Source: Norana najaformis (lineage: Eukaryota > Annelida > Clitellata > Crassiclitellata > Hormogastridae). From it: a stretch of DNA of 64,000 nucleotides. Positions 11,934 through 24,838 of this stretch are shown one piece after another. The DNA lies in contig OZ029928.1 of the NCBI GenBank assembly GCA_964023275.1, positions 1,984,001 to 2,048,000 on the forward strand. The letters run 5' to 3'. Within the stretch, counting starts at the first letter, position 1. Each line of letters starts with the position of its first letter. The position numbers and the translations under genes are program-made. Below the pieces are notes generated by a model. It was not told the origin of the DNA, ran no database searches, and saw only the letters and a program-made list of their open reading frames with translations.

Positions 11934-13627
11934 GTTTTGTAGGCCTATGTATTTATTTCTAAGCAGTTTTGAAGAACCAACAGTGTTTCATGATTTGCAG
12001 GAAGCCTCTAAGTTTGTATTGCACAGGTCCAACTCTATCGGTTGGACTATAGGTATTTAATAAGCAGTTAGGATCGGGCTACTACTAATAATTCAGGCAT
12101 TGGTAAAAGCACACCATGGTAATCAGTAATTACAATTTTTAAATAGGAAACATATAATTTAACCATCAACAGCAATCTGAAGGTCACAAGCTTTTTAAAC
12201 TAATTCAACTCAAAATTTACTGAATCATTGAAGTTCTCCAATATCCACAGCATAAGCAAATACAGTTTGTAAACATTTGTTTATTTTTAAATTTTATTTT
12301 AAAGTGATTTTTAAGTTTTTATTTTATATTTTTCTTTGATTTTTCCCGGATGTCTCAGAACAAGCAGGCCGATTGCCAGCAGTGTATCATAGTCTGAACT
12401 ATTCCATCTCCAGAGAAGGCAGCACATCATCGATGTCAAACTGACTGACCAATGGCAAAGGAGTAGACATTCTGTCTCCTTTGGTCATCTAGAACACAAC
12501 AGGAACATCCGTCGATCATCTGAGGTCATCAGTTAACACTGACACTGTATACACAAAGCAGAGATCTATATAAGAAGTTCAAGCACATCCGATTACTGGA
12601 AAGTCTATCAAAACATTACAGCAAATATGGTCATGAAATGATTAAAATAATTTTGGCAAATGCAACAACTTTGCCTGAATGAGCTTCTGCTGTTTTCAGA
12701 TGTCACAGCCGGTGCAGCAGAACAGGCTATTGTTAACTGCCATTTGCTTAAGTAAAGGAAATGGCAAATTTTGACTCCATCATAAATCCTAAACTGATTG
12801 ACAAGAAATTTGATTTGATTTGATTGTTTGGATTGGTTTATCAACTGATTATGTAATGTGCTGTTGGTCACTAGAGAAGTGAATGGCACACTGGAAACAC
12901 AGTGTTGTATCTTGTAACAAAGTTATAAAGCAAGTCCACAGATCATTGTACTTGATCATAATGGCAGACAACGATGAATGGGAAATGGGAACCTTAAAGG
13001 AGCAAACAGAGAACAAAACGGAGAATGAGAGAGTTTTCAAGCTGTTTACTCTTGGTTTATACTGAAAGGTGGACTTCTCGTCTGTGGCATACTCTGCTAC
13101 TACTGTCATTGCATCTAAAATGACAAAACTTAAAATTTATTAAAGAAGCCTAAAAAATACAGTATTGTAAATTTGCAATGGATACGTTCTGCTTGTATAA
13201 ATCAGATGGATTTGATACCAAGTTCTAGTGGGTAATCTTGTCCCTCAATACAAAGCTGCCTCATTAAAATTATGACTTTCAAAGAAGATGGAACGATCAG
13301 TTATTATCTGTACTTTGGCTAGAGTTGTCTCCAGAATTTTATATTAATTCACTGTTTCATCTCATTTACTTAGCAGCAGGCCCTAAATCCAGTCTTCTGA
13401 AGACCAAGAGTTTGTTCCTCAAAGAATACGCACTATCTTTGCACTGTGTTGATCTATCAAATAAATTCAAGATCCGTTTGACTTTTTTTTAAATGATTGT
13501 CAATACATACTCCTCATCCCCTCACATTTTGTTACTTAGTACAGTTACATGCCTTGCAATAATAGCAACATTTAAAATTATAATAACAACATCATCTCTT
13601 ATTGTTTTGCATGTAATAATTGCAATA
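11934..13627. other. Noncoding stretch downstream of the Sel1-repeat gene
   Basis: Only short unsupported frames occur, on both strands. No transposon termini or RNA genes are seen. Sequence nearest 13627 should include the 3' untranslated region of the minus-strand gene, but no polyadenylation site could be assigned with confidence. Confidence 0.45.
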
Positions 13628-16600
13628 TTATGATGGAAGTATTGGAAAAAATGCACCATTCAAACGTTCAACATCAGACACTGATTCTCGGTGACCATTT
13701 CTAACAGCTTCTTTGTACCAGTTCACTGCCTCTTCTTTGTTTTCAGTCAAGCCTACAAAGTAGTGTAGAGGAAAAGAAAACGGCATTACAACTTGAGAAA
13801 TGGTTATATTGTTTTTGTTGGTGACAGTTTCATTCATCAACAAGCAATCTATTTCGTTTACCTTTGGATGCCAGAATTGAATATCTACAGCCACCTTTAA
13901 GTTACACAACAGCTGGCATCATTATCATAATCACAACCATAAACTCGACATTTCCATGTGCTAAAAACAAGGTCAAAGGTAACAGTTTGCTTGCAGTTGC
14001 AAATCAAGGCAAAATAAACGATGTAGGTGTATAAATTGTGCACCTATAAACTTATGTAGTTGTTTCCAAGAACCTCTCAAAAGCATTGAAATACGACTGT
14101 CTTACAGGTCTTAACTGGTGCAACTTTGATGGGTTGTGTCAAAATTCAATTTTGATGCAGGTAGGTGGACATGGCAAATGGTGACTGAAGTTGAAACAAG
14201 TAATATTAGGAAAAGAGGAGGAAATGGATTGATTTTGAAGCACTGCTTTATTAATGTCAGGTTTAAAGAAGTCTGGCTTTTAAGGCCCTACAACAACCAT
14301 TTTTATTCCAATCTCTGTTCACCACATCTTGCAACTTATGCCAAAGAAAACAGGACACAAAATGCTGGTAAATGAACATTAGTAAACTTTATTAAGCTAC
14401 AACTGCTTTGTTTCTTTCAATCATCTTCTGTTTACACAGCAGTGAACAGAACTTTTCATTTATTTGGCAGTCTTCTCAACACAAATCATACCAAATTTCG
14501 TGTATTTAAGAGGGTGCATGTAGAAAACACAAATTTCGGTTACATTACAATACACTGCAACACATAGCATATAAAACTGATGACGATAATAAATATCACT
14601 GGAAATGTGAAACATTACCTCCCAAGCCATGTTCAAAAAATACACCCAAGTTATGTTGAGCTTCCGGATATTGACCACGGCTGGCTCTTTTATATAGATC
14701 AGCTGCCTTGGCATGATTCAACTCAACACCAAGTCCTCTCTCATAACAAATTCCCAGATGATACATCGCTCGAGGATACTGCAACCGAATTCAGATATAT
14801 ACACAATTACTGCACAATCATTGATTAATGATCCCTAAAAATGCGTCTTAGTTTCATGATCAGACTCGATCCGCTAGTTTTCTGTGTTTCAACCTGAAAA
14901 GGCTATTTACAAGAATGATTATAGTTCAATTATAGTCCATTTCTCGACTCCTTCACTTTATCTTTTATGTTGAAAAATTATATTACTAATAACAATAGCA
15001 AGACTGATGTTGATAGTAATGGTAGGCCTAATTGTTATCACCTATTTATAAGAAGATGACTAAAGAGAAATAAATCCAATCTTATCTCCATAAAAACTTC
15101 TATATCATAGTTATGTACAAAGCATGAATCAATGGTTGCTTCTAAGCAAAACCACATTCTGAATCAAAATCCTTGTTTAAAACCAATCGAGATGTTGAAT
15201 AATAAGCAGTTGAATTGAACACATTTACTCTTTGAATTTCAGCAGCAAGTTCAAGAAAATGTGCAGCCATTTTTTCCATTTCAGAGTTTTCTCTCGTCTC
15301 CATTAGTATGATACCAAATTCTGTTCGAGCCTGTAGAAAGAAAAATCAATTAACTTTGTTTCATAAGTAAATTTTAATACTCATTGGTAATCAATAAATT
15401 TAATTATTAACTGACCAATTAATTTAAATCCAAGCTGTCAATCAAAGAGCTGATTGGAGATAGCCTTTGGCTTATAAAGCAGAGAGTGTTGTTTCATGCC
15501 TACCCTGAGACAGGTACTGTGAAGTGATCTTTAGCAAGGCATTCACTCACAAGTGCTCAGCACGCATTCACTCACAAGTGCTCAGCACCATCAACTGATG
15601 CTTACTAAATAGGTAGTAGTGCTTAATGAATGAACAAATAAATAGATAGATATCTCGTTAATTTTGACACAGACGACTGTGTTGGTGACTATACTCTGCT
15701 CAGAATGTCTAGGCAGAATTGGGTTATGGGTTGAAACTCATCAACGCTCAGCACATACACATTCTCTGCCATTTTCCCCTTGTTTCACAGGCTTACAGCC
15801 AAAATTTTAATCTGGCTTCAGAATTTGACCACATTATAACATAAATCAGTTATAAACTGCCCCTGCTGTGGTTCTCACAACTTTAGGTAACACTGTAACA
15901 ATAGTCTTGAATAATAACCTAGTTAATTACATGCAATAGCCTGTGAAAGATATGCATTTAATGCCATACCTGCTTAATTCCAAGCATTGCAGCTTTTTTC
16001 AAGAACATGATGCCATCGCTTTCACTGTATTTTGTTGGAAGTTTGGTGCGGTAGTTCAAGATTATACGAGCGATGTTATAATTGGCTTTACCATGATCTT
16101 CATCAGCTGCTACTTTATAGTAACGAATAGCCTGGTCAACACAACAAAGAAGAAGCCGTACACACAATCAATGCTCATAATTTGTTAAGACAGGACATGA
16201 TAACAATTAACTTTGATAGGTTCTTAAAAGGCGCTATATAAATATCCAGATACAGACATGTAAACATATAAACACACATAATACATACATACATACATAC
16301 ATACATACATACGTACGTACGTACGTAGATACATGCATGCATACATACATATGTACATAGGTATGTACTGATTTTAATCAGTACCATAAGTATGCATAAC
16401 TTGTAACTTGTCAGAAATCAGAACACCAGGAACTATTAAATGAAGACAGAAAAGTGGCAGACTGGTAGCATTGCAGCACTTTACGGTAGCTTCTTTGGTT
16501 TGAGTTCTAGTATACAACAATTTCAGCAGTTCAGTGTAAACTATATACAAACAAGAAGCACAGTTGTATTGGCTATTCAATCTGACTCCAGTAAAGGGAT

Positions 16601-18410
16601 CCAGCAACACCAGAAAGCAACTCAAAGCAACAACATGTCAGTTATCCCAAAAAATTCATACTGTTTGCATCAGAGAATATCTTGCATTTACTTTCTCTTG
16701 TATACCTGTATGCCTCCGTAGTTCTGATGAGTTTGGCCTTGAAATTTCTCAGCAATTTATGGTTCAAGGCATGCAGTGCTCAATGTTTCAAACTTAGACA
16801 GTAATACAAAAATTTGCTTTCTGAAATGTCTTAAAATTCCTTTTCTGACAACAATATGCTGTTAAACTAAAGTATATTTTATTTTAGTACAACAGGTTAG
16901 TAAACTTAAGGGATATAGTCCACATTATAAAATACTGCAAAACTGCCCCTACTACTTCACAAATGAAACAACGATAGGGAAAAGGCCCAGCCTCAAAACG
17001 AAAAACAGGCTGTGCTATTAGTTTAGGGAAGCGTCATAACTGTGGATGGTGCATTCACTGTTGGTGTACATAAAAACTATCTGAGAAAAAGTTTGTTACC
17101 TTCATGAAGTCTTTCTTTTCTGTAAAACATACACCTAGATTATAATAAGCCGAAATATTTTGGCAATGCTTGGCTGCCCATTTGAATTCATGAACAGCTC
17201 TATCATAGGTCCCATTCTTATAAAGTCTGATAGCTTTGGCATTGCTCCTTTTTCCCTCATCATATCTTGCACAGAAGTCAATGACTTTCTCTATTTCAGA
17301 CTGTACATTACAAAATTCACTAGACTCAGGTTGACTCGGGTCAGAATCCAGGTTAAAAACAATGCTGTCAAATGAATCCACAGCAGACAACTGGCTCTCA
17401 CTTCTGCCTTCAAATGAATCCACAGCAGACAACTGGCTCTCATTTCTTCCTTCAAATGAATCCACAGAAGACAACTGGCTCTCATTTCTTCCTTCAAATG
17501 AATCCACAGCAGACAACTGGCTCTCATTTCTTCCTTCAAATGAATCCACAGCAGACAACTGGCTCTCATTTCTTCCTTCAAATGAATCTACAGAAGACAA
17601 CTGGCTCTCATTTCTTCCTTCAAATGAATCCACAGCAGACAACTGGCTCTCACTTCTTCCTTCAAATGAATCCACAGCAGACAACTGGCTCTCATTTCTT
17701 CCTTCAAATGAATCCACAGCAGACAACTGGCTCTCATATCCTCCTTCAAATGAATCCACAGCAGACAACTGGCTCTCATTTCTTCCTTCAAATGAATCCA
17801 CAGCAGACAACTGGCTCTCATATCCTCCTTCAAATGAATCCACAGCAGACAACTGGCTCTCATTTCTTCCTTCAAATGAATCCACAGCAGACAACTGGCT
17901 CTCATATCCTCCTTCACCTTCATCATTTTCATCTGATTCTTCATCATTCTCTTTATCCTCTTCATCACTCTCTTCATCCACTTCATCCTCAGAGAAAACA
18001 ACTAACTCTCTTTCATCCTCCTTCACATCATCATGAATAGGCCTACATGTATCACCACAACCATTTTTGTGTGGTTCTGGTGCAGCGATGACATTGGCCT
18101 GAATACTTGAAGTTGTTTTTTTTCCGCAACTGCTATCATAATCCGAAGAATCATCAGAAGACGAAGAAAAAGAGCTGTAGTCAAATGTGCTGCGCTCATC
18201 CACAGGTTTCAAGAGTTGCTGTTGCAACTCTAGGTTATCATCACGTGTCTTCTGTCTGATCCCAAAACCTTTGATTTCTGAAGATTTTTGTTCTAAAGAA
18301 GGAAAATATGTTGGCAGGCCTTTTGGCATCATCACAGCTTTCTTTCTACTCATGTTGTTCTGTTTTCCTGACACAAATTTTACATCTGCAATAGCAAAAC
18401 TAAATTCCAT
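13628..18410 (-). CDS. Sel1-like repeat protein with SQ-rich 14-residue repeat array (5 exons)
   Basis: Five minus-strand exons join in phase: 18410-17100, 16131-15970, 15330-15229, 14778-14619 and 13752-13628 (stop), giving about 619 residues. All introns are GT-AG (donors such as AAG|GTAACA and CAG|GTATGG; acceptors such as CTACAG and TTGCAG). Residues 1-80 are low complexity, with a Ser run. An acidic Glu/Asp stretch follows (about 140-168), then thirteen copies of a 14-residue unit (GRNESQLSAVDSFE type, about 167-348). From about 380 onward come Sel1/TPR-like helical repeats: AYYNLGVCF, IRYYKVAADEDHGKANYNIA, ARTEFGIILM, YHLGICYERGLGVELNHAKA, EAQHNLGVFFEHGLG and EEAVNWYKEAVRNGH. Sel1 repeats act as protein-binding scaffolds. 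DELE1-like and LRP2BP-like proteins share this architecture in part, but I cannot assign an orthologue. No signal peptide is obvious. An alternative start is Met20 (18353), which has a more basic N-terminus. Confidence 0.85.
16213..16345 (+). repeat. LINE-type 3' tail ending in an ATAC/GTAC microsatellite
   Basis: Lies in intron 1 of the Sel1 gene. The sequence TAGGTTCTTAAAAGGCGC, followed by TATATAAATATCC and an ATAC tandem array, matches the 3' end of the LINE fragment at 44.9-45.4 kb (GAGGTTCTTAAAATGCGC, then TATATAAAAG and ATAC units). It is therefore probably a severely 5'-truncated copy of that family. Confidence 0.6.
17368..17913 (-). repeat. 42-bp coding minisatellite, 13 copies
   Basis: Thirteen head-to-tail 42-bp units lie inside exon 1 of the Sel1-repeat gene and keep its frame. 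The variants are few: GRN, GGY or GRS at the start of the unit, and SAVD or SSVD in the middle. Toward the protein's N-terminal side the units alternate GGY/GRN, which gives an 84-bp higher-order period. The opposite strand is also open in more than one frame across the array, because the unit is a multiple of three and lacks stops. Those frames are artefacts of the repeat. Confidence 0.97.
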
Positions 18411-18481
18411 GACAGCAGATATAAATTTTTTAACCGAGATACGTATAATCCCTCAGGGGGAGAAAACATTTGTCCGGAGAC

Positions 18482-18545
18482 AGTGATTATCATCATCATC
18501 GTCATCGTCTTCATCATCATTATCATCATCATCATCATCAATAAC
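18482..18545. repeat. ATC microsatellite
   Basis: Interrupted ATC/GTC trinucleotide run just upstream of the Sel1 gene's first coding exon. Methionine-rich minus-strand frames here are artefacts. Confidence 0.9.
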
Positions 18546-18707
18546 AACAAAATCAACATCACTGACAACTTTAAGGTCTTTATTATTAACATTGATGCAA
18601 ATTTTAAAATGGTATGCTTTGATTAGATTCCCACTGATGGCTTTTGAATTTGATCGTGATCTTATGGGAATTGCGGTACGTTATATGAATGATAATTCCA
18701 AATACCA

Positions 18708-18908
18708 CCCACTGTAGAAATCTCGGAATAACGATTACGATTACCCTAGCCATCAGATCTGCCTGCCTGCCTGCATTTTGGATCTTGACCTTATTCGAAC
18801 TCTTCCTGTCTATCGACTTTGATTGAGCGCCTGTGAATAAGCTGGTACCTGCAACTTAGCAGTTGGGCGCTGCAGAAGTCTCGAGTTTACGATTACGATT
18901 ATGATTTG
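18708..18908 (+). mobile_element. Two stacked GATTAC-tailed LINE 3' ends
   Basis: A short copy ends in GATTACGATTACC (about 18732-18744). Immediately after it is a longer 3' end with GCCTGCCTGCCTGC, TTGGATCTTGACC, CTATCGACTTTGATTGAG, TGTGAATAAGCTGG and a terminal TTTACGATTACGATT (about 18890-18904). Both match the tail of the coding LINE fragment at 3.86-4.61 kb. A second element inserted next to an existing tail is the likely history. Confidence 0.8.
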
Positions 18909-19849
18909 CGGGGCCGTAAAAGACCAGCAACTGGTGCAGACAGATGTACTGTACACAAGAAAAACTGCGCCACTTTTGAATAAAAACTAGAATTGTATGC
19001 TCAATAACATACGTCCAAAAAGTGATGCATATTTCGCAAGATTTTCCAACTCTTCGGAGACATACACGCTTGAATTTGCTGAATATAGTTACAGTAATGA
19101 ATCTGTTGAACGAGGCAAATCGACCCTCCATTACAAGTTGGCAACAACTGAATACAATATTTTCGCAACAGATTTTCTTATACTCAGCAGAAAATTGTGC
19201 GTTTTCAAATTCAGAACTTGAATAATTGCTCCCAACAAACATTCGTTAGCCTTTAGGAAAGTAGTAAGCACATCAGTCAAGTGTTTCATGATTTTTTTCA
19301 ATAAATTGACGTTTAGGCTTACCTGAATCTAATTCTCCTTTTCCACTTTCCATTTCATAATGCTTCGATAGCTTTCAGGAAACTGCACGTCAGCGAAAAG
19401 CATACTATTTTTAGCCTGAATTTTCCAAGTTTCGCTCTATTTTTAGTCTAAAATTACCAGCAAAAAACACTAGGTGATGCTCTAAAAATATGCAATCTGC
19501 AACTATGCAACGTTAAAAAGTCCATGAACCGGCTTCAGTTACCTCTTTGCACATAGGTGACAGGAACGTTCCTTATAACGCAGCGTAGGGGAGGCGTTTT
19601 TCTGCCCATGCTTTCGCGCTCCTTGCGGTGAGTAAGTAAATTAGGCTGATTGTTTAAACTTGAATAAACAGCGATCATCGGAACTTCATAAAAGAAATTG
19701 GGCAAATAGGTCTATTAGGCATAAGTTTTTTAACTAAACATTACTGGCAACAAATGAAATATTCATTCGTTCATTCAATCATTCATTCATTCATTCAAAT
19801 CATTTCTGCAGTAAGAGTGCCTTTTCAAGAGAAACATCGCAAGAGTATT

Positions 19850-20168
19850 CCAATTTCTCTGCAATTCAAGCCTTGTTGCCGTCTTATTCGGCGCTGTCGA
19901 CTGTAAGCAGGTCGCCCAACTGGCCCTCTACGATGTCAGTGCTGCTTTTGACACCGTTCATCACTGCATACTTTTGGAGCGTTTGGAAATATCCTTTGGC
20001 GTCAAGTACAGTCAGTAGGCAAAAGTATTTATGTCTCTCATCTACTGTAGGCCTATGTTCTTACCGGCGCATCGATTTTGTATTGACTGAGAGCCTGTAT
20101 AAAACTGGTTCCCCCGACTTTGCGATTTTGGGCGCTTTTGAAATCTTGAAATTGCAATTACAGTTATG
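19850..20168 (+). mobile_element. Internally deleted LINE: reverse-transcriptase piece joined to 3' tail
   Basis: Frame 19900-20010 has the RT motif-A region LALYDVSAAFDTVHHCILLE followed by RLEISFGVK, typical of CR1/L2-like reverse transcriptases with the catalytic Asp present. It then runs straight into the family's 3' tail (CATCGATTTTGTATTGACTG, TGAAATCTTGAAATTGC) without the rest of the ORF. The join indicates a large internal deletion. Confidence 0.75.
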
Positions 20169-20984
20169 TTGCCTATAGACGGCGGTTGTCTAGAGGATGT
20201 TTACGGCTGTAGTCTATTAGCGAGCAGTAGAAGGTGCTAGAATGCTATAGAAATTATGTAGCGACATCCCGAAAGTAGTCGCGACATTCCTTGTGTACAA
20301 CTGGGAGCAATCTGGCGAGAAGCCATGACAACCTGTTTGCACTTTAGACGACAGATCTTGCAGCATTAGAAAAACGCCTCGGATGGCTGATCTTGATAGA
20401 ATCGAGATATGGTTGAATGATTATCACATGAAAACAGTAGACGAAGAATGGAATTTGTCAATGCTTAACCTTTCGACATGAATCGATATACACACCTTTC
20501 AAAATCGGGTTGGTCGGTGGCTGTGGTTAAGATGGCATAAGAGGAAGAAGGGTATACTGGATAGGTTCTGCAAAAGAGCAATGCTTTGAGTCTTGAGTGA
20601 AAGGCCAATGGAGAAATTAGATTTAAAGTAATAACTATCAATTGTCAGGGATCATTTAAAAAGAATACATCATCGCCACATTTTAAAGGAAGGCACAATA
20701 AGTCACCATTCTTCGAATTGTATAACACCATGACGCATAGTAGCTGCTATGGACAGGCCTGTATTTAATCATTAGAGGACAGAAGGATCATTAATCCAAC
20801 TTCTACTTTCAGCATTTAGGCAGAAATAAAAGCAGACAAAAGAATAAATATTAAATAAGTCGTAACTATTTAAGCATTTAAGTATCTAATACATTCCGCT
20901 GTTATTTCGTTACGCACAATGAATCTGGGAGTCATTAATTAAGACTGGTAACTTCAGAGCTGGTACGCCACATAATGGTTTCTA
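20169..20984. other. Noncoding stretch, no gene recognised
   Basis: No long frames. Sequence near 20370-20530 (for example IEIWLNDYHMKTVDEEW in one frame) hints at an old retroelement fragment but cannot be assigned. Confidence 0.4.
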
Positions 20985-21396
20985 TTGACTGCATACTTCT
21001 ATAAGAGTAGCAAGTCCCTTAGGTTGGTCTCGAGAGGGAGACATGGTCATCAAGTGCTACCAACTTTATTTCTCTCAGCCTCATTACATGAGGGTGGGTG
21101 GCTAGTTCTCACCCTCGAACTCCGAAACTACGGTGCCAGTCCCAAGCCTGGACAAAGGAGGAGGGCGACGCTGATCATCTTCGTTATGACAAAGCGTCGT
21201 TAAACAGCAACTACAAACTTCCTCAACATCGCCATCTGATCTTCTCACTGGCAGTCTACGGACAGTGTTCTCACTATAGCTGAGTTGGCTAATGTGCGCG
21301 AATGGAGCCGAAATCTTGAATGAAGCCTTGGCTGAGATTTGAACCCCCTACCTTACGATCCAGCAAACGAACCACTAGACTATTACGCATACGAAC
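20985..21396 (-). mobile_element. Candidate tRNA-derived SINE
   Basis: Read on the minus strand from 21396, it begins with an A-box-like TAGTCTAGTGGTTCG and, about 40 bases on, a B-box-like GGGGTTCAAATCTC. These are followed by some 330 bases of non-tRNA body. The head does not fold into a complete tRNA with a paired acceptor stem, so it is not a functional tRNA gene. No convincing target duplication was found, so the 3' boundary is approximate. Confidence 0.45.
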
Positions 21397-21412
21397 AGTG
21401 TAATAGATTATT

Positions 21413-21460
21413 CATATGCATAGTATATATTTCTTACATATGCATAGTATATATTTCTTA
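21413..21460. repeat. 24-bp direct repeat, two copies
   Basis: The unit starting CATATGCATAGTATATATTT occurs twice in tandem and identically (21413-21436, 21437-21460) in a strongly AT-rich region. Confidence 0.85.
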
Positions 21461-24400
21461 CATACACAATGAATATGACTCATGATATTAAATTCATATG
21501 TATATTAAATAGATTTATACTACGAACCTCAATTATAAAATCGAGTATAGTCCTTTTATATTTATTCATTTTGTGTATATATATGCATATATATATTCTG
21601 CAACATAATTCTTACATTTATAATGTATATTTATAATATAAATATGAATTATGATATAGGGTATTCATATATTCACAGAATATTGTATAGACGTATGCTA
21701 TGAATATAAGTTATCAATATAGTGGTGACTAACGCCGCCACTCAACGCCATATAATGTGAAACTTGGCTTTAATCTGGACTGATGTCTCTAGTCAACCAG
21801 AATAACAATTTTATATTTTGTCTGTCAGGGCTGCTACATTTTCAACATTCTCAATCTGTCAAGCTATTCAAGTCATCCTCCCAAAAGCTGTTATTTATTT
21901 GCTTGAGTGAATCGTTATCGAGTGCAACCCTCTTTACAATTCCTAGTCTTGAAAAATAGTGAACATGTTGACATCTAATTATGTTATCTGTCATAGTTAT
22001 GATTCACACAATGATGCTTTCCCTCTTCACATTACTCACAACAACATCTCGCTAAACATATTCGTAAAACGGCTTAAGACCTATTTGTACCGTCCTGCTT
22101 TTGTTGTCTGGCCGCTGTGACTCGTCCACGCCAACCGTTCCTCGCTCAGCCTATGTACACATGGCTTGTTATCAAATGCCTAACTTAATTATTTACTTAC
22201 TTGCGTCGTGAACCGAACTGTCATTATTTCAAGTCTCCAGCAAAGGTTTTTGTACAGAATTCCATCATTGCAAGACAGTATAATGATTTATTACATTTTC
22301 AGTTGTAATACAAAATATTTTATGGCATTACGTTTCGCATGATAACGTCCTGTATTAAGCTGATATGTAGACATCTGGGAATGCTTTTAATTTTCAGCCT
22401 ATCAGTAGAAGTTTTACTGTACAATGCCAATCTGATTCGTCTGTCGTGTACATTTGAGTGCGTGATTAGACTTTTCGCGTCACATCTAAATCGATGACTG
22501 TCAGTCATGTTAAGGACAGGTACACGATGACCGGTTGGTGGATTCATGTTGCTGGGTTTGGATTTCATTTGAACGTCTAACAAATCGAGAACTCTGATTA
22601 CAGGGACTAACTTGAACTGCCAGCTTCGCTATAGCTTCAGAACTCCTATGCTATAACCAGGCCGGCTGCGTCACGTGGTTTTTGGTGAAGGAATTCCGCC
22701 ATCTTTATGGTCGTCTATAATATCAGTAAAAACGGCCATCAGCTTAACTTCGTATGCTTTGCCAAATCTTTCAAATGCTTTTTTTTGTTGAGTTAATAAA
22801 TTGCAGGTTTAGTATGGTTATCTCTTTTGTCACATACTTAGTTACTTTGTTTTTACTTACTTACATACTTAATTGCTTGCCTAAATACAGATCGAGCCCT
22901 ATCTAATCAAGTAACTTCTATAGCGCCGTTATCAAAATGCCAAAGGCGACAGTCGATGGTAGCTCCAAGTTAAATCGTAATAAAACTCGTGATCCATTGT
23001 AGAAGCCAGGTCAAATTTCGAGACAAATGAAGTTGGACTTGGATTAACCAGAAAGCCTAATAGAGAGAAACGGATCTGGTCGAGATTGTCTTGTTCAAGG
23101 AAAAACTTATTGCGTCTACAGAAGTCCTCGAAGTCCATAATCTCCGACTTCACTACAAAGAACTTATGGAATTAAAACTTCTGCTTGGCCTTGTAGCTCA
23201 GATGTTGCGAGCCTCGTAGCCTGTCGTCGCTCTTTTATTCTATGCATTCAAAGAACTTGGAAAATGGTGCTTACTATAAACTTAGTAGCTTATTTCGCTT
23301 GTGAAGAAGCGGAAAGGAGCTGAGCTAACGCCGGAAGCCCCATCTTCTATTGCGTCCGTCGGACTCTGCGTATTTCGTGAGAGTTTAGTTTGATTGGTGT
23401 CTTTAATTTGTATAAGACTGTAAATCAGTTTTTGTTAATTACGACGAAGGAAGAGTCTTTAAAAACAACAAGTTCTAATAGACATTGTAAATAGAACCTG
23501 TGAAATAAAAACTGGTTTCTGTTATAATCACCGAGGCAACGAATTCTCAACACTTTTGTTGTCCCTCGTACCAGTACAGTGTTGGCTTTTCGCGCATCCT
23601 TGGTTGCTGGTCCACTGCTGGAATGCGTTGCTAAGTTCTGTTCGTTCCCACAGTTTTATGATGTCACCCAAGACTAAACTTGAGACTCATCTCATTCTAC
23701 TTGCTTATCCACCGTAGCCTAACTTCTAGTTTCTCTGACCTATCGGAGTTTGAACTGTTACATGTATCTCCAATGGATTATGACTTTGAATACGATTTGG
23801 AATGAATCGACCATCGATTGTTGCCTTGGGATTACAATAACGGTCCAATAGAAGTCATTAGAATAGATTGCTGTTTTAGAAGAAATGGTGATAAGGTAGT
23901 GAATAAGTTGGCCTTAACCTCTGCCGCCTTACCCACCTGTCCTCTCGAGTTCAATATATGATTATACATGTCAATATAGGGTCATATGATACCCACATTT
24001 CCATGACAAAAATCTTATACGGCCATTAAGATCTTTTAAAATGCTTTGGTAGGCTGACAGGGCACAGGATCATTGATTTACTGAACTTTTAAAAATAATG
24101 CAAAAAATTAGTAATCTGGTAGTTTTACACTTCATTCACCGGGTAACACGCTCTAAAGGCTGTCAATACAAATATCCTGTGATCTGTAATTGAATAAAAT
24201 ATGAACCTTGTTGTGTTCACTATTTTATTGATCTGTGTTGCCTATCTGTTTACTATTAGGCCGATAGCCTATTGTCATACAGTTAAACACAATGTGTTAA
24301 ACATTCACACATCAACACTTGCCATATGGACTATTAAAGTTAAAAATGTTAAGAAGCATAAAAGCCTCACAAGCAGCACTCAGGCAGAAATCCAATTTTA

Positions 24401-24505
24401 AGCAACGAGAAGTCTGAAAGCTCATCTTTATCGACTTTGAGAAGTAGCCTACTGCACTAAATCGAATGTCAAAGCGCAATGGTATTCGACAGCAGAAATG
24501 GTCAT
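21461..24505. other. Noncoding stretch, no gene recognised
   Basis: AT-rich DNA with only short frames (for example 22320-22583 and 22932-23153, minus) that lack homology or splice context. A tRNA-like A box (TAGCTCAGATGTTGCGAG, about 23192) has no partner B box and is not called. Confidence 0.45.
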
Positions 24506-24838
24506 TTAGGCGACAGGTTCCCACAACAAATTATAGGGGCTATTCTCATCGTCTGATATTAAGTTCTCAACCAAAGCTTTTGAAAACTCCTCATGGCTAC
24601 GTTTTCCATCTTCGTTGAGATGTATGGACTCAAAAGCTCTCTTTACCACGCTAATATCGTAGCCGATTCCAACAAGTGATCTAGCGTATTCGTCTTCCGT
24701 TAAAACGCCATCACGATTGACATCCAGAATCTCAAAATACTGGTCCAACAAGGCCAGATATGCCGCCTTGAAATCCGGATCATTCCTTTGTTGTCTAATG
24801 GATTCAGTCATAATGGATGGGGTGAGCAATCCATTCAC
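24506..24838 (-). CDS. EF-hand protein, sarcoplasmic calcium-binding-protein-like, C-terminal exon
   Basis: This is the last coding exon of a calcium-binding protein, with the stop at 24506. It contains one canonical EF-hand loop (DVNRDGVLTEDE, with D/N/D/E ligands in place). A second degenerate loop (HLNEDGKRSHEE) has His in place of the first Asp and lacks the hydrophobic residue at position 8, so it probably binds calcium weakly or not at all. The ending SPYNLLWEPVA resembles the C-terminus of invertebrate sarcoplasmic calcium-binding proteins, cytosolic calcium buffers. Frame stops directly upstream show that earlier exons exist, but the 3' splice site near 24838 could not be fixed because a 10-base repeat (TGGATGAAGT) surrounds it. 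The 5' exons were not found. A related first exon at 60390-60557 is on the other strand and belongs to a different gene. Confidence 0.75.
   Translation of the reverse strand: MNGLLTPSIMTESIRQQRNDPDFKAAYLALLDQYFEILDVNRDGVLTEDEYARSLVGIGYDISVVKRAFESIHLNEDGKRSHEEFSKALVENLISDDENSPYNLLWEPVA

Noticed and set aside
17368-17913. Regularly spaced repeat array considered as CRISPR
   Set aside because: Units are head to tail with no unique spacers, inside a coding exon of an animal gene.
17362-18040. Two long plus-strand frames (over 220 codons) with MNPQQTTGSH and NESTADNWLS repeats
   Set aside because: They are the antisense reading of the 42-bp coding minisatellite. The unit has no stops in several frames, and the minus-strand frame continues into conserved Sel1 repeats.
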